DNA of 64,000 nt, taken from positions 1 through 64,000 of the forward strand of contig CAJYUW010000056.1 in assembly GCA_913778205.1 (NCBI GenBank), written 5' to 3'. This DNA comes from an uncultured Curtobacterium sp. GTDB lineage: Bacteria; Actinomycetota; Actinomycetes; Actinomycetales; Microbacteriaceae. The notes under the pieces are model-generated. The model did no database searches, was not told where the DNA came from, and saw nothing but the letters and a program-made list of their open reading frames with translations. Below are positions 9,009-20,220 of this stretch, in pieces. Numbering within the stretch: the stretch's first letter is position 1; the number at the start of each line of letters is the position of its first letter. Made by a program: the position numbers and the translations under genes.

Positions 9009-10036
9009 AGCCCTTGCACCGCCCTGGACCGGACGAGGGCGATGAACACGGGTGCCCCGACGAGTGCCGTGACGATGCCGACCTGCAGTTCGCCCGGGTA
9101 CGCGACGACGCGACCGATCACGTCGGCGACGAGCAGGAGCGCCGGAGCGACGACCGCGGAGAGCAGGATCGTCCAGCGGTTGTCGGGGCCGGTCAGCCGG
9201 CGGACGGCGTGCGGCACGGCGAGACCGACGAACGCGACCGGTCCCGCGGCGGCCACGGCCGACCCGGCGAGGAGCACGGTGACGACACCGCCGAGCACCC
9301 GGACGAGCACGATCCGCTGCCCGAGCGACGCGGCGAGCTCGTCCCCGAGCGCGAGTGTGTTGAGCGACCGCCCGAGGCCGATCGCGACGACGAGGCCGAC
9401 GAGCACCGGCAGGACGATCACCCCGGCGGTCTGGAGGTCCTTCCCGGCGAGGGCACCGACCTGCCAGAACCGCAGCTGGTCGAGCAGCGACCGGTTCGTC
9501 ACGAGGACGGCCGTCGTCACCGAGGACAGCGCCGCCGCGACCACCGCCCCCGAGAGCGCGAGTCCGACCGGGGAGAGTCCGCGCCGCGCGACCGCGGCGA
9601 TCCCGTACACGAGCAGCGCTGCGAGCCCGGCACCGACGAACGCGAACGGCAGGTAGGCCCCGGTGCCGCTCACGCCGAACACGGCGATGCCGGTCACGAC
9701 GGCCAGCGAGGCGCCGGCGTTGATGCCGAGCACGCTCGGGTCGGCCAGGGGGTTGCGGGTGACGCCCTGCATGACGGCGCCCGCGACCCCGAGCGCCGCA
9801 CCGGCGAGGAGCCCCACGACGGTGCGGGGCACCCGGTTCCCGAGGACGATCAGCCCGACCTCGTCGCGTCGTCCGGGGTGCAGGACGGTGTCGAGGACGG
9901 TCCCGAGCGGGATCGGCCGCGAGCCGAAGGCGACCGACAGGGCGACGGCGACGACGAGGACCACGACCGCCAGCACGGTGGCACGGACGAGTCGGCCGGC
10001 GGAGCTGGGGGCGGGTGCGAGGACGGGAGCTGCCAT
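9005..10036 (-). CDS. FecCD family iron-siderophore ABC transporter permease
   Basis: RVPRTVVGLLAGAALGVAGAVMQGVTRNPLADPSVLGINAGAS. Confidence 0.92.
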   Translation of the reverse strand: MAAPVLAPAPSSAGRLVRATVLAVVVLVVAVALSVAFGSRPIPLGTVLDTVLHPGRRDEVGLIVLGNRVPRTVVGLLAGAALGVAGAVMQGVTRNPLADPSVLGINAGASLAVVTGIAVFGVSGTGAYLPFAFVGAGLAALLVYGIAAVARRGLSPVGLALSGAVVAAALSSVTTAVLVTNRSLLDQLRFWQVGALAGKDLQTAGVIVLPVLVGLVVAIGLGRSLNTLALGDELAASLGQRIVLVRVLGGVVTVLLAGSAVAAAGPVAFVGLAVPHAVRRLTGPDNRWTILLSAVVAPALLLVADVIGRVVAYPGELQVGIVTALVGAPVFIALVRSRAVQGL

Positions 10037-10223
10037 GGGGGTGGGGCAACCCTAACGCGGGAGCCCGTCGGCGGCCCGGACATCGCCGTGATCGCGTTCG
10101 GTCGTCCCCGAGCAAGCCGTGAGCGTGTGCAGTGCTGGTTCATAGGGTCTCCTTGGGGAACGGGCCTGTACTGGCATCCATCGACGCCCGACCGGGTCGT
10201 CGAGGGACGACCGGAGAGCACCG

Positions 10224-11768
10224 ATGAACGAGACCCCCAACCCCGACACCACCGCTGGCGGGACGAACGGCGAGCCGACCACCGCGTCGACCGGGTGGAC
10301 GCAGGGCGCCTGGGAGGCACCGCACGCCGACCGCACGACGCTCCGTCCGGCCTACGCGTTCGACGGGAGCGGTCCGTACCTCTACGCACCCGACGGCTCC
10401 GGCCCCTACGCCTACACCCACGACGGTCGCGGTCCCTACCTCGTCGGCAGCCCCGCGCTCGACGGCCAGCACTGGTCGAACGGCCGCCCCACGCCGGCCG
10501 GGCTCGGCTGGGCGAACGGCGCCGCAGCGGCGAACCACCCCGGACACGGACCGTCCGGGTCCACCACGAGGCGTCCTCGCCGACTCGGGCTCGTGATCGG
10601 CTCGGGCATCGCCGCGCTCGCGATCGTCGGGGCGGCGGGAGGCACGGCCCTCGGGCTCTCGTCGCAGCACACCACGACGACGTCGAGCCAGTCGCAGGGC
10701 ACGACGACCCTGCCCGGCACCGGGAGCGGGACGGGCTCGGGCGGGACGGGCACGGACGGATCGGGCACGAACGGCTTCACCGTCCCCGGCCAGGGCGGCA
10801 CGGGCGACGGCGGGACGACCGACGGCAGCTCGGGCACCGGGACGGAGTCCGCCGCCACCGCCGCGACGGCCGCGCAGAAGAAGGGCGTCGTCACGATCAA
10901 CACGGTGCTGAACTACGACGAGTCGTCGCAGGCGGCGGGCACGGGCATGATCCTCACCTCGGACGGCACGGTCCTCACGAACAACCACGTCGTCCAGGGC
11001 GCCACGAGCATCGTCGTGACCGACGAGACGACGGGCAAGCAGTACAAGGCGGAGGTCGTGGGCACGGACGCCACGCACGACGTCGCGGTCCTCAAGCTCG
11101 AGGACGCGTCCGGCCTGTCGACCGTCACGCTCGACGACGACGGCGGCGCGAAGACCGGGGACACCGTGACCGACGTCGGCAACGCCGAGGGGACGGGGAA
11201 CCTCGTCGCCGCGGAGGGCACGGTCACCGCCACCGACCAGGACATCCAGGTGCAGAGCGAGTCCGGCTCCGGCACCGAGTCGCTGACGGGCATGATCCAG
11301 GTCGCGGCGGACATCGTCTCCGGTGACTCCGGCGGCCCGGTGCTCGACAGCGAGGGCGAGGTCGTCGGCATGGCGACCGCGGCGTCCTCCGGGTCGTCGG
11401 ACGTCACGGGCTTCGCGATCCCGATCTCGACCGCGAAGTCGATCGCGGACGCGATCCTCGCGGGCGAGTCCTCGTCGACGATCACGATCGGCCTGCCGGC
11501 GTTCCTCGGCGTCGAGGTGAGCGGCACCGCCACGACGGGCGGCGTCGCGGTCGCCGGCACCGTCGAGGGGTCCGGCGCGGCGAAGGCCGGCCTCGTCGCG
11601 GGCGACGTCATCACCGCGCTCGACGGCACGGCCGTCTCGACCGCGGACGCCCTGACGGCGGCGATTCGGTCGCACGGCGTCGGCGACCGCGTGACGGTGA
11701 CCTACACCGACACCGCGGGTGCGTCGCACACCGCGACGATCACGCTGACCGCGGGTCCCGCCGCCTAG
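10224..11768 (+). CDS. HtrA/DegP-like trypsin-family serine protease with PDZ domain, membrane anchored
   Basis: TM segment, GTGMILTSDGTVLTNNHVV, ATHDVAVLKL, GDSGGPVLDSEGEVVGM, C-terminal PDZ. Confidence 0.92.
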   Translation: MNETPNPDTTAGGTNGEPTTASTGWTQGAWEAPHADRTTLRPAYAFDGSGPYLYAPDGSGPYAYTHDGRGPYLVGSPALDGQHWSNGRPTPAGLGWANGAAAANHPGHGPSGSTTRRPRRLGLVIGSGIAALAIVGAAGGTALGLSSQHTTTTSSQSQGTTTLPGTGSGTGSGGTGTDGSGTNGFTVPGQGGTGDGGTTDGSSGTGTESAATAATAAQKKGVVTINTVLNYDESSQAAGTGMILTSDGTVLTNNHVVQGATSIVVTDETTGKQYKAEVVGTDATHDVAVLKLEDASGLSTVTLDDDGGAKTGDTVTDVGNAEGTGNLVAAEGTVTATDQDIQVQSESGSGTESLTGMIQVAADIVSGDSGGPVLDSEGEVVGMATAASSGSSDVTGFAIPISTAKSIADAILAGESSSTITIGLPAFLGVEVSGTATTGGVAVAGTVEGSGAAKAGLVAGDVITALDGTAVSTADALTAAIRSHGVGDRVTVTYTDTAGASHTATITLTAGPAA

Positions 11769-11789
11769 TCCACCGGCGGCCGGTCCCGG

Positions 11790-12944
11790 TCACGCGCCGA
11801 GCACCGCCCGCACCACCGACCGGTACACGTTGGCTGGGGCGTCCGCCAAGAACGCGGTCGCCCCGGCCTCGGTGCGTCCGACGCGGGCGAAGCCGAGCCC
11901 TGCCGCGTGCACGATCGTGACGGGGTGCTGCGCCCCCGGCCGCCGCAGGTGGGAGACGGTCCACGGCGCAGTCCAGAACCGCGCGAGGCGCGGGTCGCCC
12001 GCGGCGACGTCGGCCGGCAGGTCCGGCGCCGCGTCGTCGCCGTCCAGGCGACGCGCGACGAGGTCCGCCCGGAGCGACCCCGTGCGGAACGGGAAGGTCC
12101 ACACCGGGCGGATGCCGAGCCTCCCGGCCATCAGCGCGACCACACGCTCCGGCGTGACGGACGCGATCACCTGGTCGTCGGTCCCGTCCAGGACGGTGCT
12201 GCCCCAGGCCTGGAGGCGCGTCCCGCCCCCGTCGGGACCGTGCTGCTCCAGGGTGGTCGGCTGGGTGTCCTCCACCCAGGGGGCGATGAGGTCCTGGGTG
12301 GCGTCGGGGAGCGTTCCGAGCTTGCCGACGAGGCCGGACTCGACGAGCTCGCGGCCAGCCGTACCGCGGACGACGCCCGGGTTCCACCGACGCCCGGCGA
12401 GACTCCGGAGCGTCGCGACCGCCTCGGCCGTGAGTCGACGTCCGTCGAGTCCGACGGGCGCGGGCCCGGTCGGCAGGGGCTCGAGCACGCGCGTCGGTCG
12501 TGCCGGTGCCGGTTCGGTCGCGCGGACGCTGTCGAGCACGGCGAACACGAGGTCGTCGGTCGCGAGCATGCGCGTCAGCGGGCGCTCGACGGTCAGGTCG
12601 ACCCGGTGCCGTCCGGTCACGAAGAGGAGGTGTGCGCCGGCGACGTCGCCGTCCTCGTCCGGGCGGACGTACTCGACGAGGCGTGCCGGTGCACCGACCG
12701 CGGTCCAGACGTCGACGCCGACGAGCAGGAGGCCGTCGACCGAACCGGGCAGCCGTTCGAGGAGGCTCGTGTGCTCCTCCGCGATCGTGCGGTCGCTCGG
12801 ACGGGAGCGGACCGTGAGCACCACGTCGTCACCGGAGACGCGGAGGTCGGCCTGTGGGACGTCCTCGAGGCGCCAGGAGTCCGGGCGCCGGAGCGTCAGA
12901 CGTGCCGTGCGGTCCTCGGTGCCGAGCGGGACGGGGACAGCCAT
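11790..12944 (-). CDS. Hypothetical protein (N-terminal part possibly LpqN/DUF1795-like)
   Basis: Long ORF with coherent composition; family not confidently recognised. Confidence 0.6.
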   Translation of the reverse strand: MAVPVPLGTEDRTARLTLRRPDSWRLEDVPQADLRVSGDDVVLTVRSRPSDRTIAEEHTSLLERLPGSVDGLLLVGVDVWTAVGAPARLVEYVRPDEDGDVAGAHLLFVTGRHRVDLTVERPLTRMLATDDLVFAVLDSVRATEPAPARPTRVLEPLPTGPAPVGLDGRRLTAEAVATLRSLAGRRWNPGVVRGTAGRELVESGLVGKLGTLPDATQDLIAPWVEDTQPTTLEQHGPDGGGTRLQAWGSTVLDGTDDQVIASVTPERVVALMAGRLGIRPVWTFPFRTGSLRADLVARRLDGDDAAPDLPADVAAGDPRLARFWTAPWTVSHLRRPGAQHPVTIVHAAGLGFARVGRTEAGATAFLADAPANVYRSVVRAVLGA

Positions 12945-13028
12945 GGTCCGAGGCTACGGGCGGCGTCGCGGAGCCCGGCCGCGGCACGCCGCGCAGCGGT
13001 CCCCGGACCCGGGACCCGCGCACGGTGG

Positions 13029-13274
13029 TCAGCGGCGGCGGGACGGCGGCGGCGGGACGGGCTTGGCGGCGACGACGTCGGCGAGCGCCACCTCGACCGG
13101 ACCGCGGCGGGTGTCGATCGTGACGGTCGTGTCCGTGCGTCCGACGAGGTCGCCGAGGGCGTCCCGGGCGCCGTCGCCGTGGTGGGCACGGACGACGACC
13201 CGGTCGCCCGGTGCCGCGTCGCGCAGCACGCCGAGCGCGCGGGCGCGGGCGACGGCGGCCGGGTCGGTGGTCAC
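13029..13274 (-). CDS. Small SH3-like domain protein (resembles N-terminal domain of Rv0428c-like acetyltransferases)
   Basis: GDRVVVRAHHGDGARDALGDLVGRTDTTVTIDTRRGPVEVALADVVAAKPVPPPP; GTG start 13274. Confidence 0.6.
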   Translation of the reverse strand: MTTDPAAVARARALGVLRDAAPGDRVVVRAHHGDGARDALGDLVGRTDTTVTIDTRRGPVEVALADVVAAKPVPPPPSRRR

Positions 13275-13307
13275 GCTGCCCAGGGTAGGGCGTCGTAGGG
13301 TGTCGGG

Positions 13308-13670
13308 ATGGAGAAGGCACGGGTCGACAGCTGGATCTGGGCGGTCCGGATCACGAAGACCCGCTCCGCCGCGACGGCCGCGTGCAAGGCCGGCCACGTC
13401 CGGGTGAACGGAGAGCGTGCGAAGCCGGCACAGCCGATCGGCCCGGGCGACGAGGTCCGGGTGCGCCAGAACGGCTTCGACCGGATCGTCGTGGTGCGCG
13501 GCATCATCCTCAAGCGGACGAGTGCCCCGGAGGCGGCGAAGCACTTCGACGACCGGACGCCGCCGCGGCTCCCCCGCGAGGAGGTCGGCTCCGTGCCGCA
13601 GCGCGACCGCGGCGCCGGGCGTCCGAGCAAGCGGGAGCGACGGGACCTCGAGAAGCTCCGCGGCTACTGA
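13308..13670 (+). CDS. RNA-binding S4 domain protein (Hsp15/HslR-like)
   Basis: ARVDSWIWAVRITKTRSAATAACKAGHVRVNGERAKPAQPIGPGDEVRVR. Confidence 0.9.
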   Translation: MEKARVDSWIWAVRITKTRSAATAACKAGHVRVNGERAKPAQPIGPGDEVRVRQNGFDRIVVVRGIILKRTSAPEAAKHFDDRTPPRLPREEVGSVPQRDRGAGRPSKRERRDLEKLRGY

Positions 13671-13708
13671 CCGCCGCCGGTGCCGCGCTCCGCTGCTCGT
13701 GGAGCGCC

Positions 13709-14674
13709 TCAGACGAAGCGGACGGTCTGCTGCAGGCGGTCGCGGACGTCGAACACGTCGACCGACCCGACCGGTGAGAGCGCGCCGGAGAGGACGTACG
13801 CCAGGGCGCTCCGCTTGACGACGAACGCGGTGGGCTTCCGCTGCGACCCGACGAGTTGCACGTCCTCGTCGACGGCGGAGTCCGGCACGACGAGGATCCG
13901 GCCGGTGAAGCGGACACGGGTCTGCTTCTGCACGGCCCGGGCAGCGCGGACGAGTTCCTTGACGGGCCGCTCCCCCGGTGCCAGCGTCTCGCCGACGACC
14001 TCGCCGCCCTCGATCGAGACCGGTCCGCCCCAGTCGATCGACTCGAGCGCCCAGAGTCCCGACGAGGTCAGCACGGCGTGGTCGAGCTTGCCCTCCGGGC
14101 CGGCGTCCAGGTCGTGCCACACCGTCACGCCGATGCCCATGTCGGCGACGATGCTCGCGGTCGCCTCCTCGGCGAGCGCCTCGCCCAGCAGCCGGCGGAT
14201 GTGCCGCGGCGCGGAGCGGACGAGCGCGGGGTCGTAGGGGTCCTCGATCGGGTCGCCCAGGCCGACCCACTCGCGCTCGGCCTGCAGGAAGACCTCACGC
14301 GACCGGCCGCCGGGGTGCCCGTGGGAGCGGGCGCGGGGGCGTGAGTCGCGACGCGCCGTCGGGGGCGCGTAGGCGTCGCGGGGCGATCCGTGCCTCCAGG
14401 CCGAGGACCCGGTCGGGCCGGACGCGTGCGGTCCGGCCTCGAAGGTCGGCGCCGAGCCGGGGCGGGCGCCCGCGTCGTAGGCGCGCCGCGCCGCCGGCGT
14501 GCCGACACGCTCCCAGGCGAGCTGCACGCGGCGGAACGACTGGGCGTCGCCGCCGAGGTCGGGGTGGGACTCGCGGGCCGCCCTGCGGTAGGCGCGACGC
14601 AGTTCGTCGTCGTCTGCGGTGGCGGGGACGCCGAGGATCTCGTACGGGGTGGCGTCGGCCGGGCTGTCGGTCAT
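13709..14674 (-). CDS. J-domain protein with C-terminal NERD-like domain
   Basis: TPYEILGVPATADDDELRRAYRRAARESHPDLGG; C-terminal GKLDHAVLTSSGLWALESIDWGG resembles NERD. Confidence 0.75.
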   Translation of the reverse strand: MTDSPADATPYEILGVPATADDDELRRAYRRAARESHPDLGGDAQSFRRVQLAWERVGTPAARRAYDAGARPGSAPTFEAGPHASGPTGSSAWRHGSPRDAYAPPTARRDSRPRARSHGHPGGRSREVFLQAEREWVGLGDPIEDPYDPALVRSAPRHIRRLLGEALAEEATASIVADMGIGVTVWHDLDAGPEGKLDHAVLTSSGLWALESIDWGGPVSIEGGEVVGETLAPGERPVKELVRAARAVQKQTRVRFTGRILVVPDSAVDEDVQLVGSQRKPTAFVVKRSALAYVLSGALSPVGSVDVFDVRDRLQQTVRFV

Positions 14675-14782
14675 GGCGCTGCGACACTACCCGAGGGAGC
14701 GTCGAGGTCAGCCGCACGCGCGCTGGGTGCTCGCTGGGGACGGCTGGTGGTGGGTCGTGCCCCCGGTCGCCGGGGACGACGC

Positions 14783-15526
14783 TCAGGCCACCGCTGCGGC
14801 GATCGCGTCGGCGTGCTGCTCGATGAAGGCGACGTCCGCGCGGTAGAGCTCGACGTGGCCGTGCTCCAGGTCGCTGACGAACTTCGGGTCGCCCGCTGCG
14901 GCCTCGGTCTCGATCGTGGTGACGAGGGCGACGAGCGACGACACCATCGTCTCGACGAGGACCGAGCGGGACCGGGCGTCCAGGCCGTAGGCCCGGCAGA
15001 ACTCGGCGGCCCGAGCGAGTCGCTCCTCGAGCGACGCGGAACCGCCCTCGACGAGACCCGTGGTGAACGGAGCGAAGCGGTAGACGGCACTCGCGACGTC
15101 CCAGACCCGTGGCCCGGGGTGCGCGGTGTCGAAGTCGATGATGCCGACCGCCGCGATGCCGTCGTACACGCAGTTGTACGGTGCGAAGTCGCCGTGCACG
15201 ATCGTCTCGACGGGGGCCCGTTCCGCCTGCGACCACACGTCGGTCTCGCTCCGCGGGAAGCCCTCCGCGGCGTCGTGGTAATGCCGGAGCATGCGGGCGG
15301 TGGTGACGAGGGCGGCCTCGCTCGCGATGTCCTGGCTCCACGGGTAGTCGCCCGCGGTACCGGGGACGAACGACACCGTCTCCAGGGCGGCGCCGAGGGA
15401 GATCGGTTCCGGGACGCCGACGAACCCCTGGCCGTGCACGTACTCGAGCAGCCGGTGGACGGTGGGCGTCCACGGTCCGGCCGGGCGGTGGACGCGGTCC
15501 TCGGCCCTGGTGATGCGTTCCATCAT
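14783..15526 (-). CDS. Aminoglycoside phosphotransferase/choline kinase-like protein
   Basis: VETIVHGDFAPYNCVYDG...VGIIDFDTAHPGPRVWDVA; AGGAGG RBS upstream of 15526. Confidence 0.85.
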   Translation of the reverse strand: MMERITRAEDRVHRPAGPWTPTVHRLLEYVHGQGFVGVPEPISLGAALETVSFVPGTAGDYPWSQDIASEAALVTTARMLRHYHDAAEGFPRSETDVWSQAERAPVETIVHGDFAPYNCVYDGIAAVGIIDFDTAHPGPRVWDVASAVYRFAPFTTGLVEGGSASLEERLARAAEFCRAYGLDARSRSVLVETMVSSLVALVTTIETEAAAGDPKFVSDLEHGHVELYRADVAFIEQHADAIAAAVA

Positions 15527-15737
15527 CGGAACCTCCTGTGTCGAACGTCGTCGTTGACGTTGTCCGCCAGCGTATCCGTGTGGCCGCGGACACGCCGGGA
15601 TCGGTCCGGGCACCGCGGGACCGGCAGGCGGTGCGTGCGCGGTCCCCGGGCACCGCGGGACCCGCGGGCGGTGCGCGCTGGGTCCACGGACGACACGAGC
15701 CCGCGGGCGGAGCGAGCGCGGGACGGTGGACCCCGGC

Positions 15738-16664
15738 TCAGTCCGGCAGCGCGTCGCGGAGCCAGCCGGGGCCGCGCACGACGGCGCCGAGCGCCTCGAC
15801 GCGCGAGCGCAGCTCGCGATCGGCGGTCACGACCATCACCGGCGCGTCGCCGGCGGCGACCGCCTGCCGGGTGGCGCCGACGACCGCGTCGTCACCCGAG
15901 GCCGGGGCCCGCACCACCTCGACACCGCGAGCCGCTGCGTCGGCGGCGGGCCGTGCCTCCCGGGCAGCACCCTCGAGCACCACCGTCCACGCCGGCCACC
16001 AGCGCGTGAACGGGAGGTCGAGGGCGTCCGAGGCGACGCCCGCCGCGGCGAGCGCCGCGACGCCGTCGACGAGTCGTGCGGCCGCGCCCGCGCGGTCCCG
16101 CCACCAGCCGTCCGGTCGGCTGCCGACGACGTTCGCGGCGTCGACGACGACGCGTGGGGACGTGCCGAGCGCTGCGCGCAGCGTCGGCCAGGAGGCGCCG
16201 AACCCGGGGTGGAGCGGGAGGTCGGCGACCTCGTCGGCGGGGATCCAGGAGAGCGCGAGGCTCTCGCGGTCGGCGATCACCGGCTCGAAGGGCCGGGAGG
16301 CGCGCCCCACGACGGTCGTGTAGGTCCAGAACCCGAGGTCGAGGACGGCGGTGTGCCGCAGGTCGACGCCGTCGTGCGGCACGCCCGCCTCCTCGGCGGA
16401 CTCGCGCAGCGCGCCGGTGACGGCGTCCTCACCCTGGTGGCGGGCGCCGCCGGGGATGCCCCACGTGCCGCCGTGGTGGCTCCACTCGACGCGGTGCTGC
16501 AGGAGCACCCGTCCGGCGCCGTCGTCCACGAGCAGGCCCGCGGCGCCGAAGCGTCCCCAGGCCTTCGTCCCGTCGGGTCCGACCGCCCACGCGTCGCCGG
16601 GGTCACGCGGGCCCGGGGGCGGCCCGGGCGGCGTCTCGCGGTTCACACCAGGCTGTTCGGGCAC
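15738..16664 (-). CDS. NUDIX hydrolase fused to NYN/PIN-like domain
   Basis: Nudix box GGARHQGEDAVTGALRESAEEAG; C-terminal RVVVDAANVVGSRPDGWWRDR...VMVVTADRELRSRV. Confidence 0.8.
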   Translation of the reverse strand: MPEQPGVNRETPPGPPPGPRDPGDAWAVGPDGTKAWGRFGAAGLLVDDGAGRVLLQHRVEWSHHGGTWGIPGGARHQGEDAVTGALRESAEEAGVPHDGVDLRHTAVLDLGFWTYTTVVGRASRPFEPVIADRESLALSWIPADEVADLPLHPGFGASWPTLRAALGTSPRVVVDAANVVGSRPDGWWRDRAGAAARLVDGVAALAAAGVASDALDLPFTRWWPAWTVVLEGAAREARPAADAAARGVEVVRAPASGDDAVVGATRQAVAAGDAPVMVVTADRELRSRVEALGAVVRGPGWLRDALPD

Positions 16665-16732
16665 CGATCCACCTTCCCACACCCGCCTGACCGTGTGACC
16701 GTGCGCGTCGCACGGCCTCGTGTACGGTGACG

Positions 16733-16812
16733 CTCGAGACACGGGGTGCCGCGACCGCGGCTGAGATCACACCCGTCGAACCTGCTCGAGCTCGTACTCG
16801 CGAAGGGATCGT
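16733..16812 (+). promoter_or_regulatory. TPP riboswitch (THI box)
   Basis: ACACGGGGTGCC...GGCTGAGATCACACCCGTCGAACCTG...GTACTCGCGAAGGGATCGTCC directly upstream of thiM. Confidence 0.92.
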
Positions 16813-16814
16813 CC

Positions 16815-17683
16815 ATGCGCACTGCTGCGCCCGTACCCACCACCGCCGCCCCGGACTTCGTGGCGGCCAGTGCCGACCTGCTCGAGGCGCTCCGCGCCCG
16901 GGCACCGCTCGTCCAGTGCATCACCAACACGGTCGTCCAGAACGTGACCGCGAACGTGCTCCTCGCACTCGGTGCCTCGCCGGCCATGGTCGACGTCCGG
17001 ACCGAAGCCGGCCCGTTCGCCCGGGCCGCGGACGCGCTGCTCGTGAATACCGGCACGCCGCACGAGGAGTCGCGCGACGCCGCCGTCGAGGCAGCGACCG
17101 CCGCCGCCGAGCACGGGACGCCGTGGGTGCTCGACCCGGTGGCGGTCGGGGCGCTGCCGGTCCGGACGGCACTCGCCCGGGAGCTGCTGACGCTCCGCCC
17201 GACGGTGCTCCGCGGCAACGCCTCGGAGGTCCTGGCACTCCTCGACGGCGTCGCCGGCGGGCGCGGGACGGACGCCACGGTCGCACCCGACGACGCCAGG
17301 AGCGTGGCGCTTGCGTCGGCCGGGAGGCACGTGGGGGCCGTCGCGGTGTCCGGTCGCGTCGACCTGGTGGTCGGCCCGGACGGGGTCGTCGCGCGGGTCG
17401 CGAACGGCACCGACCTGCTCACCCGCATCACCGGGGGCGGGTGCGCGCTCGGCGCGGTGGTCGCGGCGTTCGCCTCGGTGTCGGACGACCCCGGCGCGGC
17501 CGCGCTGGCCGCGACCGTGGTGCACACCGTCGCCGCCGAGACCGCCGCGGCGCACGCCGGCGGGCCGGGGACGTTCCAGCCGCTGTTCCTCGACCGACTC
17601 GCGGCGCTGACGCCCGAGGACGTCGTCCGCACGGCTCGGGTCCGGACGGAGACCGGGTCGGACGCGCACGAGGGGTCCGGCCG

Positions 17684-17687
<4 letters not shown>
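16815..17687 (+). CDS. thiM: Hydroxyethylthiazole kinase
   Basis: [30 protein letters not shown]...[10 protein letters not shown]; under TPP riboswitch. Confidence 0.95.
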
Positions 17688-18525
<838 letters not shown>

Positions 18526-18529
<4 letters not shown>

Positions 18530-20010
18530 GCGTCCCCAGGGTCCTGTCGATCGCCGGGACCGACCCGACGGGCGGCGCCGGTCTCCAGGCGGACCTCAAG
18601 GCGATCGCCGCGCACGACAGCTACGGGATGGGCGTCGTGACCGCGCTCGTCGCGCAGAACACCACCGGCGTGCGGTCGGTGCACGTGCCGGACACCGGGT
18701 TCCTCCGCGAGCAGCTCGACGCCGTCTCGGACGACGTCGCGATCGACGCGGTGAAGATCGGCATGCTCGGCACCGCGGACGTCGTGTCCACGGTGACCGC
18801 CTGGCTCGCCGAGCACCGACCGCCGTTCGTCGTGGTCGACCCCGTGATGGTCGCGACGAGCGGGGATCGACTGCTCGCCGTGGATGCCGGACCCGCCCTC
18901 GCCGCGCTCTTCGCGCACGCCGACCTGCTGACCCCGAACCGTGCCGAGCTCGGCGTGCTCGCCGACCTCGCCCGACGGGTCGGGAGCGGCGCGCACCCGC
19001 CGGCCGACGACGACGTGCTCGGCCAGGCGACGCTCGTGGCACGCACCTGGGACGTGCTCGTGCTCGCGAAGGGCGGTCACGGCGACGGACCGGGGTCGGA
19101 CGCGGGGTCCGCGTCGGACGACGTCCTGGTCGACCCGGACGGCCGGGCACGGGTGTTCACGGCGGCCCGGGTGCCGACGAGGAACACGCACGGCACGGGC
19201 TGCTCGCTGTCGAGCGCGATCGCCACGCTCGTGGCTCGGCACGGCGACTGGGAGGTCGCGGTCGGGCTCGCGAAGCGGTGGCTCACGACCGCGCTCGAGC
19301 ACGCCGACGCGCTGGACGTCGGTGTCGGCAACGGACCCGTCGACCACGGGGCGGTGACGCGGTCCGCGCTCCCGCCGGTCTCCTGGACCGCGGCGTGGTG
19401 GGACGACGTCGCGGACCTGCGCCGGGACGTGCTCGGGTGCGACTTCATCGTGCGGCTGGCGGACGGCTCGCTGCCCGCCACGGTGTTCGACCGCTACTTG
19501 GCACAGGACGTGCACTACCTCCGGGGGTACGAGCGACACCTCCGCGCGCTCGCCGACGCCTCGGTCGGGACCGAAGCCGCGGCCTGGCGGTCGGCGGCGG
19601 ACGGGTGCGCCGCCGAGGCCCGCGACCTCCACCACCGGCGGCTCGGACCCGGCCGCGTGCAGGATCCGGTGCACCCGGTGTGCGCCGGGTACCTCGCACA
19701 CCTCCAGGCCGCCGCCGACAGCGGCTCGCCCGCCGTGCTCGCGGCCGCGGTCCTGCCGTGCTTCCGCGTCTACGCCTGGGTGGGGACCCAGCTCGGCGCC
19801 GTCGCCGAGGGGCACCCGTTCGCGGACTGGACCGCCGCGTACGGCGACCCGGGCTTCGCGGCGGCGAGCGCCGAGGCGACGGCGCGGGTGGAGGAGCTCG
19901 CCCGGTCGGCGAGCGCGGCGGACCGCGGGCGCATGGCGCGGGCGCACCGACGGTCGACCGAGTGGGAGGTCGCGTTCTTCCGGATGCCGTCCGGATCCGG
20001 CTCGGCGTGA
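18526..20010 (+). CDS. thiD: Bifunctional HMP(-P) kinase / TenA-family fusion
   Basis: VLSIAGTDPTGGAGLQADLKAIAA, VDPVMVATSG, NTHGTGCSLSSAIA; C-terminal TenA-like half. Confidence 0.92.
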
Positions 20011-20162
20011 GCGACGGCGCGGGTGTCCGTCAGCGCGGGTGCGCGGGCGTCCGCGCGGGGACGCTGGCCCGCGGCGGGCAATGCCGGGCGCGGGCGGCCG
20101 CGGGCGCGCTTCCGGCCGGTGCCCGGGCTGGCGGGCGCGGTGGCGTTCGCGCCGGCGCGGTG

Positions 20163-20218
20163 GCGCAGGGGCGCAGGGGCGCAGGGGCGCGGGAGCGCGG
20201 GGGCGCAGGGGCGCAGGC
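20163..20218. repeat. 8-bp G-rich tandem repeat (GCGCAGGG)n, G-quadruplex-capable
   Basis: Seven consecutive 8-mers with multiple G3-G5 runs between convergent genes. Confidence 0.85.
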
Positions 20219-20220
20219 CG

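Noticed and set aside
4920-9656. 1578-aa + strand ORF
   Set aside because: Antisense shadow of the GT2 and FecCD genes; Arg/Gly/Asp-rich composition typical of high-GC spurious frames.
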